From: Pseudomonas rubra
GTDB lineage: Bacteria > Pseudomonadota > Gammaproteobacteria > Pseudomonadales > Pseudomonadaceae
Length of the DNA stretch: 64,000 bases
Assembly: GCF_028656935.1 (NCBI RefSeq)
Contig: NZ_JAMDGZ010000009.1
Span: 1-64,000, forward strand
Direction of reading: 5' to 3'
Part shown: positions 1 to 8,808 of the stretch, piece by piece
Position numbering within the stretch: position 1 is the first letter of the stretch
Layout: the number at the start of each line of letters is the position of its first letter
Notes under the pieces: generated by a model
What the model was told of the DNA's origin: nothing
Database searches by the model: none
What the model saw: the letters and a program-made list of their open reading frames with translations, nothing else
Made by a program: the position numbers and the translations under genes

Positions 1-152
1 TTGATCGGAGAATCCCTAGAAGGCCGAGTTTACAACCACTGCGTTTCATGGCGACTCGCTGTATCCTTGCCCCACGCTAGGAGTGGCGACATGATTTGGC
101 CTTCAGCAACTGATCGCCAACGTCGGAATCCGGATTTCCATCAGGTATTAAC

Positions 153-1652
153 GTGAAGCGTGACATTAACCTTGTTGTCCTTCTGCTATCGGTCATATTC
201 TTCTCGCTCGCTTCGTTGACGTTGTGGAAGGTGATGGCCTCTCGCGAGCACGCCCTAGAAGAAATCAACACGCACGGCCTGAACCTATCTCAGGCCCTCT
301 CCACCTACTCCGAAGGTATAGTGCGGCAGAGCTCACTGCTTTTGCTCGGGCTTGTGGAACGACTGGAAACTGAAGGAAGCGGGCCGAGGCAGATTGAACG
401 GCTCAGCCAATTGGTGAGCCGACAACAACCGCTGATGCCGCAGTTGAGTGGCGTTACAGTGTACAGCAAGGACGGGCTCTGGCTGATGTCCTCCAACCAG
501 CCCAGCCAAACCGGTGCCAACAGCAGTGACCTGGTCTATTTTATCCATCACCGTGACAATCCTTCGCGAGAGCCGTTCGTTGGCCTGCCCATCCGCAGTA
601 GCGCAAATCAGGAATGGGTAATCACTATTAGCCGTCGATTCGATGATGCCGCCGGTCAATTCGCAGGGGTTGTCGCAGTAACACTGGGTGTCGAGAACTT
701 CCTGCGCTTGTTCGGCCAGATCGATGTCGGCAGCGACGGAGCTATCGGGCTGTTCTATACCGACGGCTCGATGCTTGTTCGCTACCCGTTCCGTGAACAG
801 GACATGGGGCGCAACTTCTCCAATTCGCCCATCTACGCCAAGTACTTGGTCGACCGGTCGGTGGGGACCGCCTCCTACACCTCTAGTTTAGATGGTGTGG
901 AGCGGCTTTATGCGTATCGCAAGAGCGATAAACTTCCGCTGGTGACGACCGTTGCGCTGGGCAAACGTGAGGCGCTGGCGGCCTGGCAGTTTGAGGCCAA
1001 ATTGTCGGTGCTGTTGGTCTGTGGGCTATTGTTGCTCACCGGCGGCATCGGTTGGCTCCTAATCCGCGCCATGCTTCGGCGCAGCCTGGTCGAAGATGAA
1101 CTGCGAGTGGCTCAGCAGCAATTGCTCGACAGCAACGAGCAGCTCGAGCGCCTAGCCATGCACGATGCACTGACAGGGCTGGCCAATCGTCGCAATTTTG
1201 ATGACACCCTGACCCAGGAAGCCAGCAGGGCTCGGCGAAGCGGCAATGCCTTATCGCTGATGATGATCGATATAGATCACTTCAAGCGCTACAACGACAG
1301 CTATGGCCACTTGGCCGGTGATGACTGCCTGCAACAAGTGGCCAGTCGGCTGTCGGCTTGCATGCGTCGACCGCCCGACCTGCTGGCACGTTACGGGGGC
1401 GAAGAGTTTGCGGCGATACTGCCCGACGCTGACAGTGCTGGAGCGGCCACCGTTGCTCGGACGATACTAGAATACTTGGGCAATGAACCTATAATCCACC
1501 GCGACAGCCCCTTCGCACAGGTCACCGTGAGCATCGGCATCGCCTACGCCAGCGGCAGCGACTTGGAGACCGTGCAGGTACTGATTGCGCGCGCCGACCA
1601 GGCGCTATACATCGCGAAGAACACAGGCCGTAACCGCCTGCATATTGCCTGA
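153..1652 (+). CDS. Membrane-anchored diguanylate cyclase with periplasmic sensor domain
   Basis: Predicted to make cyclic di-GMP from two GTP. A membrane segment lies at about residues 7-27, then a periplasmic domain of about 255 residues resembling dCACHE sensors, a second membrane segment at about 285-305, a short coiled linker, and a C-terminal GGDEF domain. The active loop is GGEEF at residues 415-419. An RxxD inhibitory site (RPPD, 406-409) sits exactly five residues before it, so product inhibition is likely. The start is GTG at 153; no earlier in-frame start fits the membrane segment. The ligand is unknown. The gene is intact and stands alone at the left of the island. Confidence 0.93.
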   Translation: MKRDINLVVLLLSVIFFSLASLTLWKVMASREHALEEINTHGLNLSQALSTYSEGIVRQSSLLLLGLVERLETEGSGPRQIERLSQLVSRQQPLMPQLSGVTVYSKDGLWLMSSNQPSQTGANSSDLVYFIHHRDNPSREPFVGLPIRSSANQEWVITISRRFDDAAGQFAGVVAVTLGVENFLRLFGQIDVGSDGAIGLFYTDGSMLVRYPFREQDMGRNFSNSPIYAKYLVDRSVGTASYTSSLDGVERLYAYRKSDKLPLVTTVALGKREALAAWQFEAKLSVLLVCGLLLLTGGIGWLLIRAMLRRSLVEDELRVAQQQLLDSNEQLERLAMHDALTGLANRRNFDDTLTQEASRARRSGNALSLMMIDIDHFKRYNDSYGHLAGDDCLQQVASRLSACMRRPPDLLARYGGEEFAAILPDADSAGAATVARTILEYLGNEPIIHRDSPFAQVTVSIGIAYASGSDLETVQVLIARADQALYIAKNTGRNRLHIA

Positions 1653-2081
1653 CGCCGGTGCGAGTATGCCTTGTTCGCGATCCCCATCGTTTCTAGTACG
1701 AGACTTCCTGCTTGGGAACCTCAAGCCCCTCTCACCCGCAGTCGACTGCTCCGCCGACTCAAAGATTGCTCAAAGGTAAGCGTGTGCCAACTCACCTTGT
1801 GTCTGTCACGCCAGCATCCACTGATGCGGCAGCTATTGGCTAATCTGCGACCTTCTGGGAAGGCCGCCGGGTCACCGCATTCTCTAGGTAAGCATAAGGC
1901 CAGATGTAAGCCCGGTGGATATATCCACCCAAAGCGGACATCGCTTTGGTGACTGACTTTGGCAACTGCGCATGCCCAAGCCCAGCTGAGTAAGCAGTCC
2001 GTGAACTCCCGCGTTGCCATTAGCACAACCCACAGTCAGGATGGGGGCTTCACCAGGCTTAGGGAAGAAGCCGTGTTCCGC
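1653..2081. other. Gene-free stretch in the island
   Basis: I see no supported gene in these roughly 430 bases. All open frames are short and lack family resemblance. The only structure noticed is a perfect palindrome followed by a small hairpin at 1914-1947, listed separately. Confidence 0.6.
1914..1947. repeat. 16-bp perfect palindrome plus adjacent hairpin
   Basis: GGTGGATATATCCACC at 1914-1929 is perfectly self-complementary. One base later AAAGCG-GACAT-CGCTTT forms a six-pair hairpin at 1931-1947. No T-run follows, so this is not an obvious terminator. It could be a protein-binding site or a remnant of a mobile-element end. Confidence 0.5.
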
Positions 2082-2190
2082 ATGAGTGTGCGGTTTGCAT
2101 ATACCGCCGCCTGCGTGCTGTTGGTTCTGGCGCTCGGCCCTGACAACTTGCTGGCCATCGGACGTGGCCTCAGCCAAGGTTTAGTAGCAG
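2082..2190 (+). pseudogene. N-terminal relic of a LysE/RhtB amino-acid exporter
   Basis: Frame 3 from ATG 2082 contains GPDNLLAIGRGLSQG, the conserved first-helix signature of LysE/RhtB family translocators (usual form GPDNLL..RGLSQG). The similarity stops near 2190 and sequence of another family begins, so only about 36 codons of a gene of roughly 205 codons remain. The truncation coincides with the start of the SulP relic, so this is a recombination junction. No product is expected. Confidence 0.7.
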
Positions 2191-2194
2191 TTGC

Positions 2195-3045
2195 TGTATC
2201 TAGACTGGCATCAGGCCTGGGCAGCCATGATCTTCGTAGCGACAAGCGCCATGGCTGTACTCATGGTCAACCTGGTCACAGATCACGGCCTGCGGTATCT
2301 ACTGGCCGCAAAGCTTCTGTGCGGCATGCTGCAGATCCTCGCCGGGAACCTGCGTCTGGGCGAACTGATGCGCTTCGTCTCACGTTCGGTCGTAACCGGC
2401 TGTGTCAACGCGCTAGCCATCCTGATCTTCATGGCCCAGCTCCCTGAACTGACCGACGTGACCTGGCCGGTCTACGCCATGACTGCTGCCGGGCTTGGGA
2501 TCATTTGCCTATTCCCGTACGTACCTGTTCTGGGCAAGCTTCTGCCCTCGCCACTGGTTTGCATTCTGGTGCTGACTGCGACCTCGATGTATCTCGGCCT
2601 GGATATCCGCACTGTGGGCGACATGGGCTCGCTTCCGGATAGCCTGCCAATCTTCCTGTGGCTGGAAGTCCCGCTGGACCCTTAGAGCTTACTCATCATC
2701 CTGCTTTAGTCGGCGGCGCTGGCTGTCGTCGGATTGCTGGAATCGATGATGACTGCCACCATCGTGGATGATCTGACGGAAACGAACAGCCACAAGAGCC
2801 GCGAATGTAAAGCACAGGGCATCGCGAACATCACAGCGAGGCTGCTTGGCGGGATGGCTGGCTGCGCGATGGTCGGCCAGTCGATGATCAACGTGAAGTC
2901 GGGAGGTCGCACGCGTCTGTCAACGTTAAGCGCCAGCGTGCTACTGCTGGCGATGATGCTGTTCCTCGGCGATTGGCTCGCCAGTATCCCAATGGCGGCA
3001 CTTGTCGGGGTGATGATCATGCTGTCCGTCAGCACCTTCAGCTGG
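2195..3045 (+). pseudogene. SulP-family anion permease pseudogene, truncated at both ends with two internal stops
   Basis: One reading frame (frame 1) carries SulP landmarks in order: the HG..YLLAAKLLCG and LQILAG region, VNALAILIFMAQL, then LLESMMTATIVDDLTET and the SMINVKSGGRTRLS region, ending at GVMIMLSVSTFSW. TAG codons at 2683-2685 and 2707-2709 interrupt it without a frameshift. The first SulP helices are missing upstream of about 2200. The C-terminal part, including any STAS domain, is missing after about 3045, where IS66 sequence begins. A functional transporter is not possible. Confidence 0.85.
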
Positions 3046-3245
3046 CCCATGCACGTCGAAAGTTCTTCGACTTGCACGCCACCAACAAGAGCAAGATTGC
3101 CGAAAAAGCGTTGCACTACATCGCGGCCTTGTACGAAGTTGAACGAGAGGCACGCGAGCTGGAACCGGATGTCCGGCAGCGCATACGGCAGGAAAAAGCA
3201 GCACCGATAATCGACGCACTTCATACCTGGATGATCGCCCAGAGG
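3042..3245 (+). pseudogene. IS66-family transposase (TnpC) fragment
   Basis: In frame 3, LAHARRKFFDLH is the conserved IS66 TnpC segment (usually GCWAHARRKF). It is followed by KALHYIAALYEVEREAREL and PIIDALHTWM, also typical of IS66 transposases. Family similarity is lost after about 3245, so only about 65 codons of a roughly 500-codon gene are present. The fragment begins at the point where the SulP frame ends, and a CTGGCCCATGCACG stretch is shared at the junction. It is an inactive relic. Confidence 0.8.
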
Positions 3246-3601
3246 CAGCTCTTCGAAAACTACAAGGCGTTGGAACCGGGTCAGTGGGTGAAGATGGGGC
3301 GCTGGGGTAGTGCAGATGAGGCTAGGGAAGAAATACGTAAGTCAGTAGCTGCTTACACTACAAAAAAGCTGATGCTGCACTGGAAAATCTGGACTGAACA
3401 GATCAAGCCCTTTGAGCCGCGCCGATTGGATCATTGTCGGATGTACCAAGGGGCGCAATTTTTCCATGACTTCTGTGTGGTGGAATTGGAATAGGGGCGG
3501 CTCGTAGCATGGGCCTCACATAGCCAGACTAGAAAATGGCGTCCGGACGCCATCGCATCACCTGATTTAGTCAGAAAGATGTGCTGCCCGAACGGATACG
3601 G
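3246..3601. other. Unassigned stretch downstream of the IS66 relic
   Basis: The IS66 frame stays open to 3494, but after about 3245 its translation (for example QWVKMGRWGSADEAREE) matches no family I recognise. It may be a fragment of another gene fused by recombination. Nothing else supportable is seen up to the terminator at 3602. Confidence 0.4.
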
Positions 3602-3623
3602 AAAAAGCCGCCCGAAGGCGGCC
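3602..3623 (-). terminator. Rho-independent terminator of the 90-aa secreted protein gene
   Basis: Read on the minus strand, a GCCGCC-TTCG-GGCGGC hairpin is followed directly by TTTTT. It lies about 45 bases after the stop codon of the minus-strand gene at 3666-3938. Confidence 0.85.
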
Positions 3624-3665
3624 AAGGGGACTACATGGATGAATCCTGAGTGTAGTCCTGATCCA

Positions 3666-3938
3666 TCACTTTTTCAGTGTTTCGAGGTACTCCTTCAGGG
3701 TCTGCTCGTCCGCGGCTTTGACGGTCATCCCTTCAGGGCCGGTACCGATGTCAGTGAACTGCTTGGCCGGCTCACCGCTGGCCTTGAAGTCTTTGAGTTC
3801 CTGGGAATCCGCTCGGAACACCCACAGTCGCCCATCTTCGACCTCGGTAACGAAACCGGGTTTGTCGTACTGACTGGCATTGGCAGCACCGGCAAAAAGG
3901 CTGGAGAGGACCAGAGCCGCGAGGGTCATTTTTTTCAT
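3666..3938 (-). CDS. Small exported protein of unknown function, divergent from the ars operon
   Basis: This is a 90-residue protein. The start at 3938 is chosen because a typical signal peptide (MKKMTLAALVLSSLFAGAANA) begins there and AGGA lies seven bases upstream; a longer open frame upstream lacks support. The mature part is about 69 residues, hydrophilic, with no cysteine and no recognised catalytic motif. It contains DGRLWVFRADSQELKDF and GTGPEGMTVKAADEQTL. It is probably periplasmic. It is transcribed away from the arsenic operon across a shared 240-base intergenic region, so co-regulation is possible but unproven. Confidence 0.8.
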   Translation of the reverse strand: MKKMTLAALVLSSLFAGAANASQYDKPGFVTEVEDGRLWVFRADSQELKDFKASGEPAKQFTDIGTGPEGMTVKAADEQTLKEYLETLKK

Positions 3939-4117
3939 CACGAGTTCCTGTGTTGGGTTGGAATGGACGCAACCTAAAGGGCTGTCGATGACACTTTCAT
4001 GACGCAGCCTGAATATACGTGTAATCAGATGTAAACATCCGCCGCCTCGTCGAAGCACCAAGAAAACCTGCACCGAGGCGCCACCAGAAGGCCATTGGGC
4101 TTCATAAGGCATATTTT

Positions 4118-4159
4118 TTGTTTACGGAACATACGGAAAAACATATATTTGATGTTCCG
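4118..4159 (+). promoter_or_regulatory. Candidate ars operon promoter and ArsR operator
   Basis: CGGAACAT at 4125-4132 and ATGTTCCG at 4152-4159 form a perfect 8-bp inverted repeat separated by 19 bases. A TTGTTT (-35-like, 4118-4123) and CATATA/TATATT (-10-like, 4142-4149) overlap it. The site lies just upstream of the first ars gene. Repression by ArsR is inferred from position and symmetry. Confidence 0.6.
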
Positions 4160-4180
4160 AATAAGCCCTGAGGTGCCCCC

Positions 4181-4594
4181 ATGGCCTTCAAGACCCGCGT
4201 GCTCTTTGTCTGTACCGCTAATGCCGCTCGCTCGCAGCTAGCGGAGGCCCTCCTTAAGCACACAGATGACGAGCATTTCGAAGCGTTTAGTGCCGGTACC
4301 CAGCCCACCTCAATTGACCCACGCACGCTGGAGGCACTTGAGCATCTGAACGTGAGCACCGATGGCTTGCACAGCAAGGCCATTGGCGAATTCTCAGGTG
4401 AGCATTTCGATTACGTCATTACCTTGTGTGACAAGTCGGCAGCGGAATGCATGACGTCGTTGAAAGCTGGCGAGGTCCTTTCTTGGCATTTCGAAGATCC
4501 CGTCACCAGCAGCAAGCCTGACGCTTTCCGTCACACCCTTCATGAAATCCATGAACGTATCAAGATGTTCGTTCTGGTGAAAACCAAGCGCTGA
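4181..4594 (+). CDS. LMW-PTP-type arsenate reductase, first gene of the ars operon
   Basis: This 137-residue cytoplasmic protein belongs to the low-molecular-weight phosphotyrosine phosphatase fold. The P-loop is CTANAARS (C11 to R17, CX5R), and DPVTSSKPDAF near the C-terminus supplies the expected acid loop (DP). Such proteins reduce arsenate to arsenite using glutaredoxin or thioredoxin. Unlike the second copy at 4979, its P-loop has Ala in place of the second Cys (TANAAR versus TANSCR), so the resolving chemistry may differ. It lies 7 bases before arsR. A weaker alternative is that it acts as an ordinary protein phosphatase. Confidence 0.85.
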   Translation: MAFKTRVLFVCTANAARSQLAEALLKHTDDEHFEAFSAGTQPTSIDPRTLEALEHLNVSTDGLHSKAIGEFSGEHFDYVITLCDKSAAECMTSLKAGEVLSWHFEDPVTSSKPDAFRHTLHEIHERIKMFVLVKTKR

Positions 4595-4601
4595 GATCGC
4601 A

Positions 4602-4958
4602 ATGACAGACCATCTGACCCCAACTACCGTCTTCAAATGCCTGGCAGATGAAACACGCATCCGGACCCTGCTGCTCATCACCGAAGAAAGTGAACTGTGC
4701 GTGTGTGAACTGACCTGTGCGCTACAAGAAAGCCAGCCGAAAATTTCCCGTCACCTGGCCCAACTACGCACCTGCGGTCTACTGGCAGACCGTCGTCAAG
4801 GGCAGTGGGTGTACTACCGCCTGCACCCTAATCTCCCGGATTGGGTCGTCCAGATCTTGCAGAGCACACTCGCTTCAAACCGCCACTGGCTCAGCCCTGA
4901 CGCCAAACGCCTTGAACAAATGGGTGACCGACCTGAAAGGGCCGCTGCCTGCTGCTGA
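4602..4958 (+). CDS. arsR: ArsR arsenite-responsive repressor
   Basis: This is a 118-residue winged-helix regulator of the ArsR/SmtB family. The metalloid-binding motif ELCVCEL gives Cys33 and Cys35, as in classical ArsR, with another Cys at 39. The recognition helix region is SQPKISRHLAQLR. The protein also ends in CC, a possible extra ligand pair. ArsR dimers bind the operon promoter and release DNA on binding As(III) or Sb(III). It is the second gene rather than the first, so its level follows that of the operon (autoregulation). Confidence 0.95.
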   Translation: MTDHLTPTTVFKCLADETRIRTLLLITEESELCVCELTCALQESQPKISRHLAQLRTCGLLADRRQGQWVYYRLHPNLPDWVVQILQSTLASNRHWLSPDAKRLEQMGDRPERAAACC

Positions 4959-4978
4959 ATATCGCCAAGGATACGTCG

Positions 4979-5455
4979 ATGAAAATTCTCTTTCTGTGCA
5001 CTGCAAACAGCTGCCGTAGCATCCTTTCCGAAGCCGTCTTCAACGACATGGCACCGAAGGGTTTCAAGGCCTATAGCGCTGGGAGCCAGCCAAAGGGCGA
5101 AGTTCACCCCCTCAGCCTAAAGACTCTGATCAAAGCCGGCATTGGCACGAATGGTCTTTTCAGCAAGCCTACCGATGCTCATCAGTCGCTTGCCCCGGAT
5201 TTTGTGATCACGGTCTGCGACAAAGCGGCCGGTGAAGCATGCCCCGTGTTCTTCGGGCCTGCTATCAAAGCCCACTGGGGGCTGGCAGACCCTTCCGACA
5301 TGGAGGGGAGTACCGAACTGATCGAAGGCGCCTTCGATCACACCGTGGAAATCATTCGTAACCGCGTTCGGGCATTCCTCGCCCTGCGGTTCGAGCACAT
5401 GAGTCCTGAGCAGTTGAAAGCAGAGCTGGCACTGATTGGCACGCTGGGAGCATGA
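4979..5455 (+). CDS. arsC: Arsenate reductase ArsC (thioredoxin/LMW-PTP superfamily)
   Basis: This 158-residue cytoplasmic enzyme reduces arsenate to arsenite for export. The P-loop CTANSCRS has the nucleophile Cys7 and Arg13, with a second Cys12. A further pair region, [11 protein letters not shown], provides redox-shuttle cysteines, and the DPSDMEG loop gives the catalytic Asp. Its C-terminus overlaps the next gene by four bases (ATGA at 5452-5455), so translation is probably coupled to the arsenite pump. This is the more canonical of the two reductases in the operon. Confidence 0.93.
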   Translation: MKILFLCTANSCRSILSEAVFNDMAPKGFKAYSAGSQPKGEVHPLSLKTLIKAGIGTNGLFSKPTDAHQSLAPDFVITVCDKAAGEACPVFFGPAIKAHWGLADPSDMEGSTELIEGAFDHTVEIIRNRVRAFLALRFEHMSPEQLKAELALIGTLGA

Positions 5456-6525
5456 CCATGAGCAAGAGCAAGAGCCGCCTGTCCTTTCTGGATCGCTACC
5501 TTACCCTGTGGATTTTTCTGGCCATGGCCCTGGGTGTGGGCCTGGGCAGCTTCTTCGAAGGTTTTCCGACGTGGCTGAACAGCCTGTCCGTGGGCTCCAC
5601 CAATATCCCCATTGCCATCGGCCTGATTGTGATGATGTACCCGCCATTGGCGAAGGTGAAATACGAGGAGCTACCACAGGTCTTCAAAGACAAGCGCATC
5701 CTCGCCTTGTCGCTGATTCAGAATTGGGTGATTGGCCCGGTGCTGATGTTCGGGTTGGCTGTCGTATTCCTCTCCGACAAGCCCGAGTACATGACCGGCC
5801 TAATCCTCATCGGCTTGGCACGCTGCATCGCCATGGTGCTGGTGTGGAACCAGATTGCAGGCGGCAACAACCAGTACGTTGCGGGCTTGGTCGCCTTCAA
5901 CAGCATCTTCCAAATTCTGTTCTTCAGCGTGTATGCCTGGATCTTCCTGGGCCTTCTGCCGCCGCTGTTCGGGCTGGAAGGTAGCATCATCGAAACCAGC
6001 TTCATCGAAATTGCCCAATCGGTACTGATCTATCTGGGTATCCCATTCCTGGCTGGCTTCCTGACCCGCAAGATCCTGATCAGCCGTAAGGGCTCCGCGT
6101 GGTACGAGGAGCGCTTCATTCCGAAGATCAGCCCGCTGACGCTCGTGGCGTTGCTGCTGACCATCGTCGCTATGTTCAGCCTGAAAGGCGACATGGTGCT
6201 GCAACTGCCTCTGGATGTGCTGCGCATAGCCATCCCGCTAACCATCTACTTCGTGGTGATGTTCTTCATCAGCTTCTGGATGGGCAAGCTGCTGGAGGCC
6301 GACTACCCACGCACCACCGCGCTGGCATTTACCGCTGCCAGTAACAACTTCGAACTGGCCATTGCCGTGGCCATTGCCACTTTTGGCCTTGCCTCGCCGG
6401 TAGCATTTGCCACCGTCATCGGGCCTTTGGTGGAAGTACCGGTACTGATCTCCCTGGTCGGCGTTGCCTTGTGGCTCAAGCGTCGCTGGTTCGATCAGCC
6501 ATCTGGTGCCTTGTCCCAGGAGTGA
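5452..6525 (+). CDS. arsB: ACR3-family arsenite efflux pump
   Basis: This 357-residue inner-membrane protein has about ten hydrophobic helices. The signature [12 protein letters not shown] around Cys125 is the essential cysteine helix of ACR3 transporters, and a second conserved helix is [24 protein letters not shown]3 extrudes As(III) using proton motive force. In Pseudomonas this gene is usually called arsB although it is not of the E. coli ArsB type. The start ATG overlaps the arsC stop; an alternative ATG is two codons later. Confidence 0.95.
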   Translation: MTMSKSKSRLSFLDRYLTLWIFLAMALGVGLGSFFEGFPTWLNSLSVGSTNIPIAIGLIVMMYPPLAKVKYEELPQVFKDKRILALSLIQNWVIGPVLMFGLAVVFLSDKPEYMTGLILIGLARCIAMVLVWNQIAGGNNQYVAGLVAFNSIFQILFFSVYAWIFLGLLPPLFGLEGSIIETSFIEIAQSVLIYLGIPFLAGFLTRKILISRKGSAWYEERFIPKISPLTLVALLLTIVAMFSLKGDMVLQLPLDVLRIAIPLTIYFVVMFFISFWMGKLLEADYPRTTALAFTAASNNFELAIAVAIATFGLASPVAFATVIGPLVEVPVLISLVGVALWLKRRWFDQPSGALSQE

Positions 6526-6529
6526 AATC

Positions 6530-7246
6530 ATGACCGAACACCATATCCCCAACATCGACAGTGATCTGATCGATCTGCCGTCTTCCGAAAAGCTGGCTAT
6601 CGAGCAGCAGTCCACTCACAAACCGCGCATCCTGCTGCTGTATGGATCGACCCGAGAGCGCTCTTTCAGCCGCCTTCTGACCGAGGAAGCAGCCCGCCTG
6701 CTGGAGCACTTCGGTGCCGAGACGCGGATCTTCAATCCGTCGGGCCTGCCGCTGCCGGATGACGTACCCGACGACCACCCCATGGTCAAAGAGCTGCGCG
6801 ACCTGGTGCTCTGGTCGGAAGGCATGGTCTGGTGTTCACCAGAACGCCACGGTGCGATGACCGGCGTGTTCAAGTCGCAGATCGACTGGATTCCGCTGAG
6901 CATGGGTGCAGTGCGGCCGACGCAGGGCAAAACCCTCGCGGTGATGCAGGTCTGCGGTGGCTCGCAGTCATTCAACGTGGTCAACCAGCTGCGTGTCCTC
7001 GGCCGCTGGATGCGCATGTTCACCATCCCTAACCAGTCGTCCGTGCCGAAGGCCTATCTGGAATTCGAGGAGGCGGGCCGCATGAAGCCCTCTTCGTACT
7101 ACGACCGTGTCGTCGACGTGATGGAGGAGCTGGTGAAGTTCACCCTGCTGCTTCGTGACCGCTCCGACTACCTCGTCGATCGCTACTCCGAGCGCAAGGA
7201 GTCGGCAGAGGAACTATCCAAGCGTGTCAATCAACGATCCATTTGA
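6530..7246 (+). CDS. arsH: ArsH NADPH-dependent FMN reductase / organoarsenical oxidase
   Basis: This 238-residue flavodoxin-like protein begins at ATG 6530, four bases after the pump gene stop. The FMN-binding loop is [11 protein letters not shown] and a second signature is [14 protein letters not shown]. ArsH oxidises trivalent methylated and aromatic arsenicals to the less toxic pentavalent forms with NADPH and FMN. It is the standard partner of ACR3-type ars operons. Confidence 0.95.
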   Translation: MTEHHIPNIDSDLIDLPSSEKLAIEQQSTHKPRILLLYGSTRERSFSRLLTEEAARLLEHFGAETRIFNPSGLPLPDDVPDDHPMVKELRDLVLWSEGMVWCSPERHGAMTGVFKSQIDWIPLSMGAVRPTQGKTLAVMQVCGGSQSFNVVNQLRVLGRWMRMFTIPNQSSVPKAYLEFEEAGRMKPSSYYDRVVDVMEELVKFTLLLRDRSDYLVDRYSERKESAEELSKRVNQRSI

Positions 7247-7252
7247 GGCTCT

Positions 7253-7762
7253 GTGAGCATGCAATTGCACCCGTATTCCGTGTTGGCTACTTCCGAACTG
7301 GTCGGCCAACTGATCTTCACTCCGTGCCCAGGGACCAAGGAGACATCGGTATCTCAGGCACTGGCAACGTTGCGCGAAGGCGGCGCGAGCGCGCTGGTAA
7401 CCCTGATGCCGAGTGAAGAACTACTGCAGAACGAGATCGATCTGCTGCCCGAGGAGTGCCAACTGCTCGGCCTTGAATGGTTCCACCTGCCGGTGGAAGA
7501 CGACCAGGCACCCGGCGAGCCCTTTGCTGCCGCCTGGGAGATCCACCGGGAACGCCTGAAAGAGTTGGTGATAACTGGCAAGACGATCGCCATTCACTGC
7601 AAAGGCGGCTCCGGCCGCACCGGCCTGTTTGCGGCCCGCCTGATGATCGAGTGCGGTATTCCCGTGCAGGAAGCTGTTGCTCAGGTCCAGGCCCTGCGCC
7701 CACGGGCAATTCAGAACCCAACGCACGTCGACTACATAAACCAGTTCGCCAATACCCTCTGA
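7253..7762 (+). CDS. Cys-dependent dual-specificity-type phosphatase in the ars operon
   Basis: This 169-residue cytoplasmic protein has the phosphatase loop HCKGGSGRTGL (Cys116 and Arg122) and an upstream acid loop VEDDQAPGEPF (Asp83/84), as in dual-specificity or CDKN3-like phosphatases. It lies between arsH and the GAPDH/arsJ pair. The substrate is unknown; it might act on phosphate or arsenate esters, or be another arsenate reductase, but that is inference from context. Start could be GTG 7253 or ATG 7259. Confidence 0.85.
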   Translation: MSMQLHPYSVLATSELVGQLIFTPCPGTKETSVSQALATLREGGASALVTLMPSEELLQNEIDLLPEECQLLGLEWFHLPVEDDQAPGEPFAAAWEIHRERLKELVITGKTIAIHCKGGSGRTGLFAARLMIECGIPVQEAVAQVQALRPRAIQNPTHVDYINQFANTL

Positions 7763-7794
7763 CCGTCCCCTGACGGCTACGCGAGAACAAAAAC

Positions 7795-8799
7795 ATGGCA
7801 ATCAAAGTAGGAATCAATGGGTTTGGCCGCATCGGTCGCTTGGCGCTGCGCGCGTCTTGGGACTGGGCGGAGTTCGAGTTTGTGCAGATCAATGACCCGG
7901 CCGGTGACGCCGAGACCCATGCCCATCTGATCAACTTCGACTCGGTGCACGGCCGCTGGCGCCGTGAAGCCCGTGCAGAGGGCAGTATGGTGGTGATCGA
8001 CGGCAAGCGCATTCAGATCACCGCAAACAAGACCATCGCAGACACCGACTGGTCGGGCTGCGACCTGGTCATCGAGGCCAGCGGCAAGATGAGGTCGGTA
8101 ACCGTGCTCCAGGCCTACCTGAATCAGGGCGTCAAACGTGTGGTGGTCTGCGCTCCAGTGAAGGAGAAAGGCGTACTGAACGTGGTAATGGGCGTCAACC
8201 AGCACCTGTTCGACCCGGCGCAGCACCGTCTCGTCACCGCCGCTTCCTGCACCACCAACTGCCTGGCCCCGGTGGTCAAGGTGATTCATGAGAACCTGGG
8301 CATCCGCCACGGCTCGATCACCACCATCCACGACCTCACCAATACCCAGAGCATCCTCGATACGCCACATAAGGACCTGCGCCGCGCCCGTGCCTCCGGC
8401 ATGAGCCTGATCCCAACCACCACGGGTTCGGCCACTGCGATCGCCGAGATCTTCCCCGAGCTGCGCGGCAAGCTGAATGGTCACGCTGTGCGCGTACCGC
8501 TGGCCAACGCCTCGCTGACCGACTGCGTGTTCGAAGTGGAACGCGAGACAACGGCTGAAGAGGTCAACGCGCTGCTGAAAGCAGCGGCCGAAGGGCCGCT
8601 TAAGGACATCCTGGGCTACGAAGAGCGCCCCTTGGTGTCCATCGACTACCGCACCGATCCGCGCTCCTCGATCATCGACGCGCTGTCGACCCTGGTGGTC
8701 AACGGCACCCAAGTGAAGATCTACGCCTGGTACGACAATGAGTGGGGCTACGCCAACCGTGCAGTTGAACTGGCACGCCTGGTCGGCGCAGCGGAGTAA
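7795..8799 (+). CDS. ArsJ-associated glyceraldehyde-3-phosphate dehydrogenase
   Basis: This 334-residue type I GAPDH has the NAD-binding [10 protein letters not shown] at residues 7-16, catalytic Cys152 in SCTTNC, and [11 protein letters not shown] near the C-terminus. In ars operons this enzyme uses arsenate in place of phosphate to form unstable 1-arseno-3-phosphoglycerate, which ArsJ exports. It is only 9 bases from arsJ, which makes this special role much more likely than a glycolytic one. Confidence 0.93.
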   Translation: MAIKVGINGFGRIGRLALRASWDWAEFEFVQINDPAGDAETHAHLINFDSVHGRWRREARAEGSMVVIDGKRIQITANKTIADTDWSGCDLVIEASGKMRSVTVLQAYLNQGVKRVVVCAPVKEKGVLNVVMGVNQHLFDPAQHRLVTAASCTTNCLAPVVKVIHENLGIRHGSITTIHDLTNTQSILDTPHKDLRRARASGMSLIPTTTGSATAIAEIFPELRGKLNGHAVRVPLANASLTDCVFEVERETTAEEVNALLKAAAEGPLKDILGYEERPLVSIDYRTDPRSSIIDALSTLVVNGTQVKIYAWYDNEWGYANRAVELARLVGAAE

Positions 8800-8808
8800 G
8801 CGGCGATC

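Noticed and set aside
7777..8712. A 311-codon minus-strand open frame
   Set aside because: Antisense of the GAPDH gene, which has all catalytic motifs; no homology pattern in the minus-strand product.
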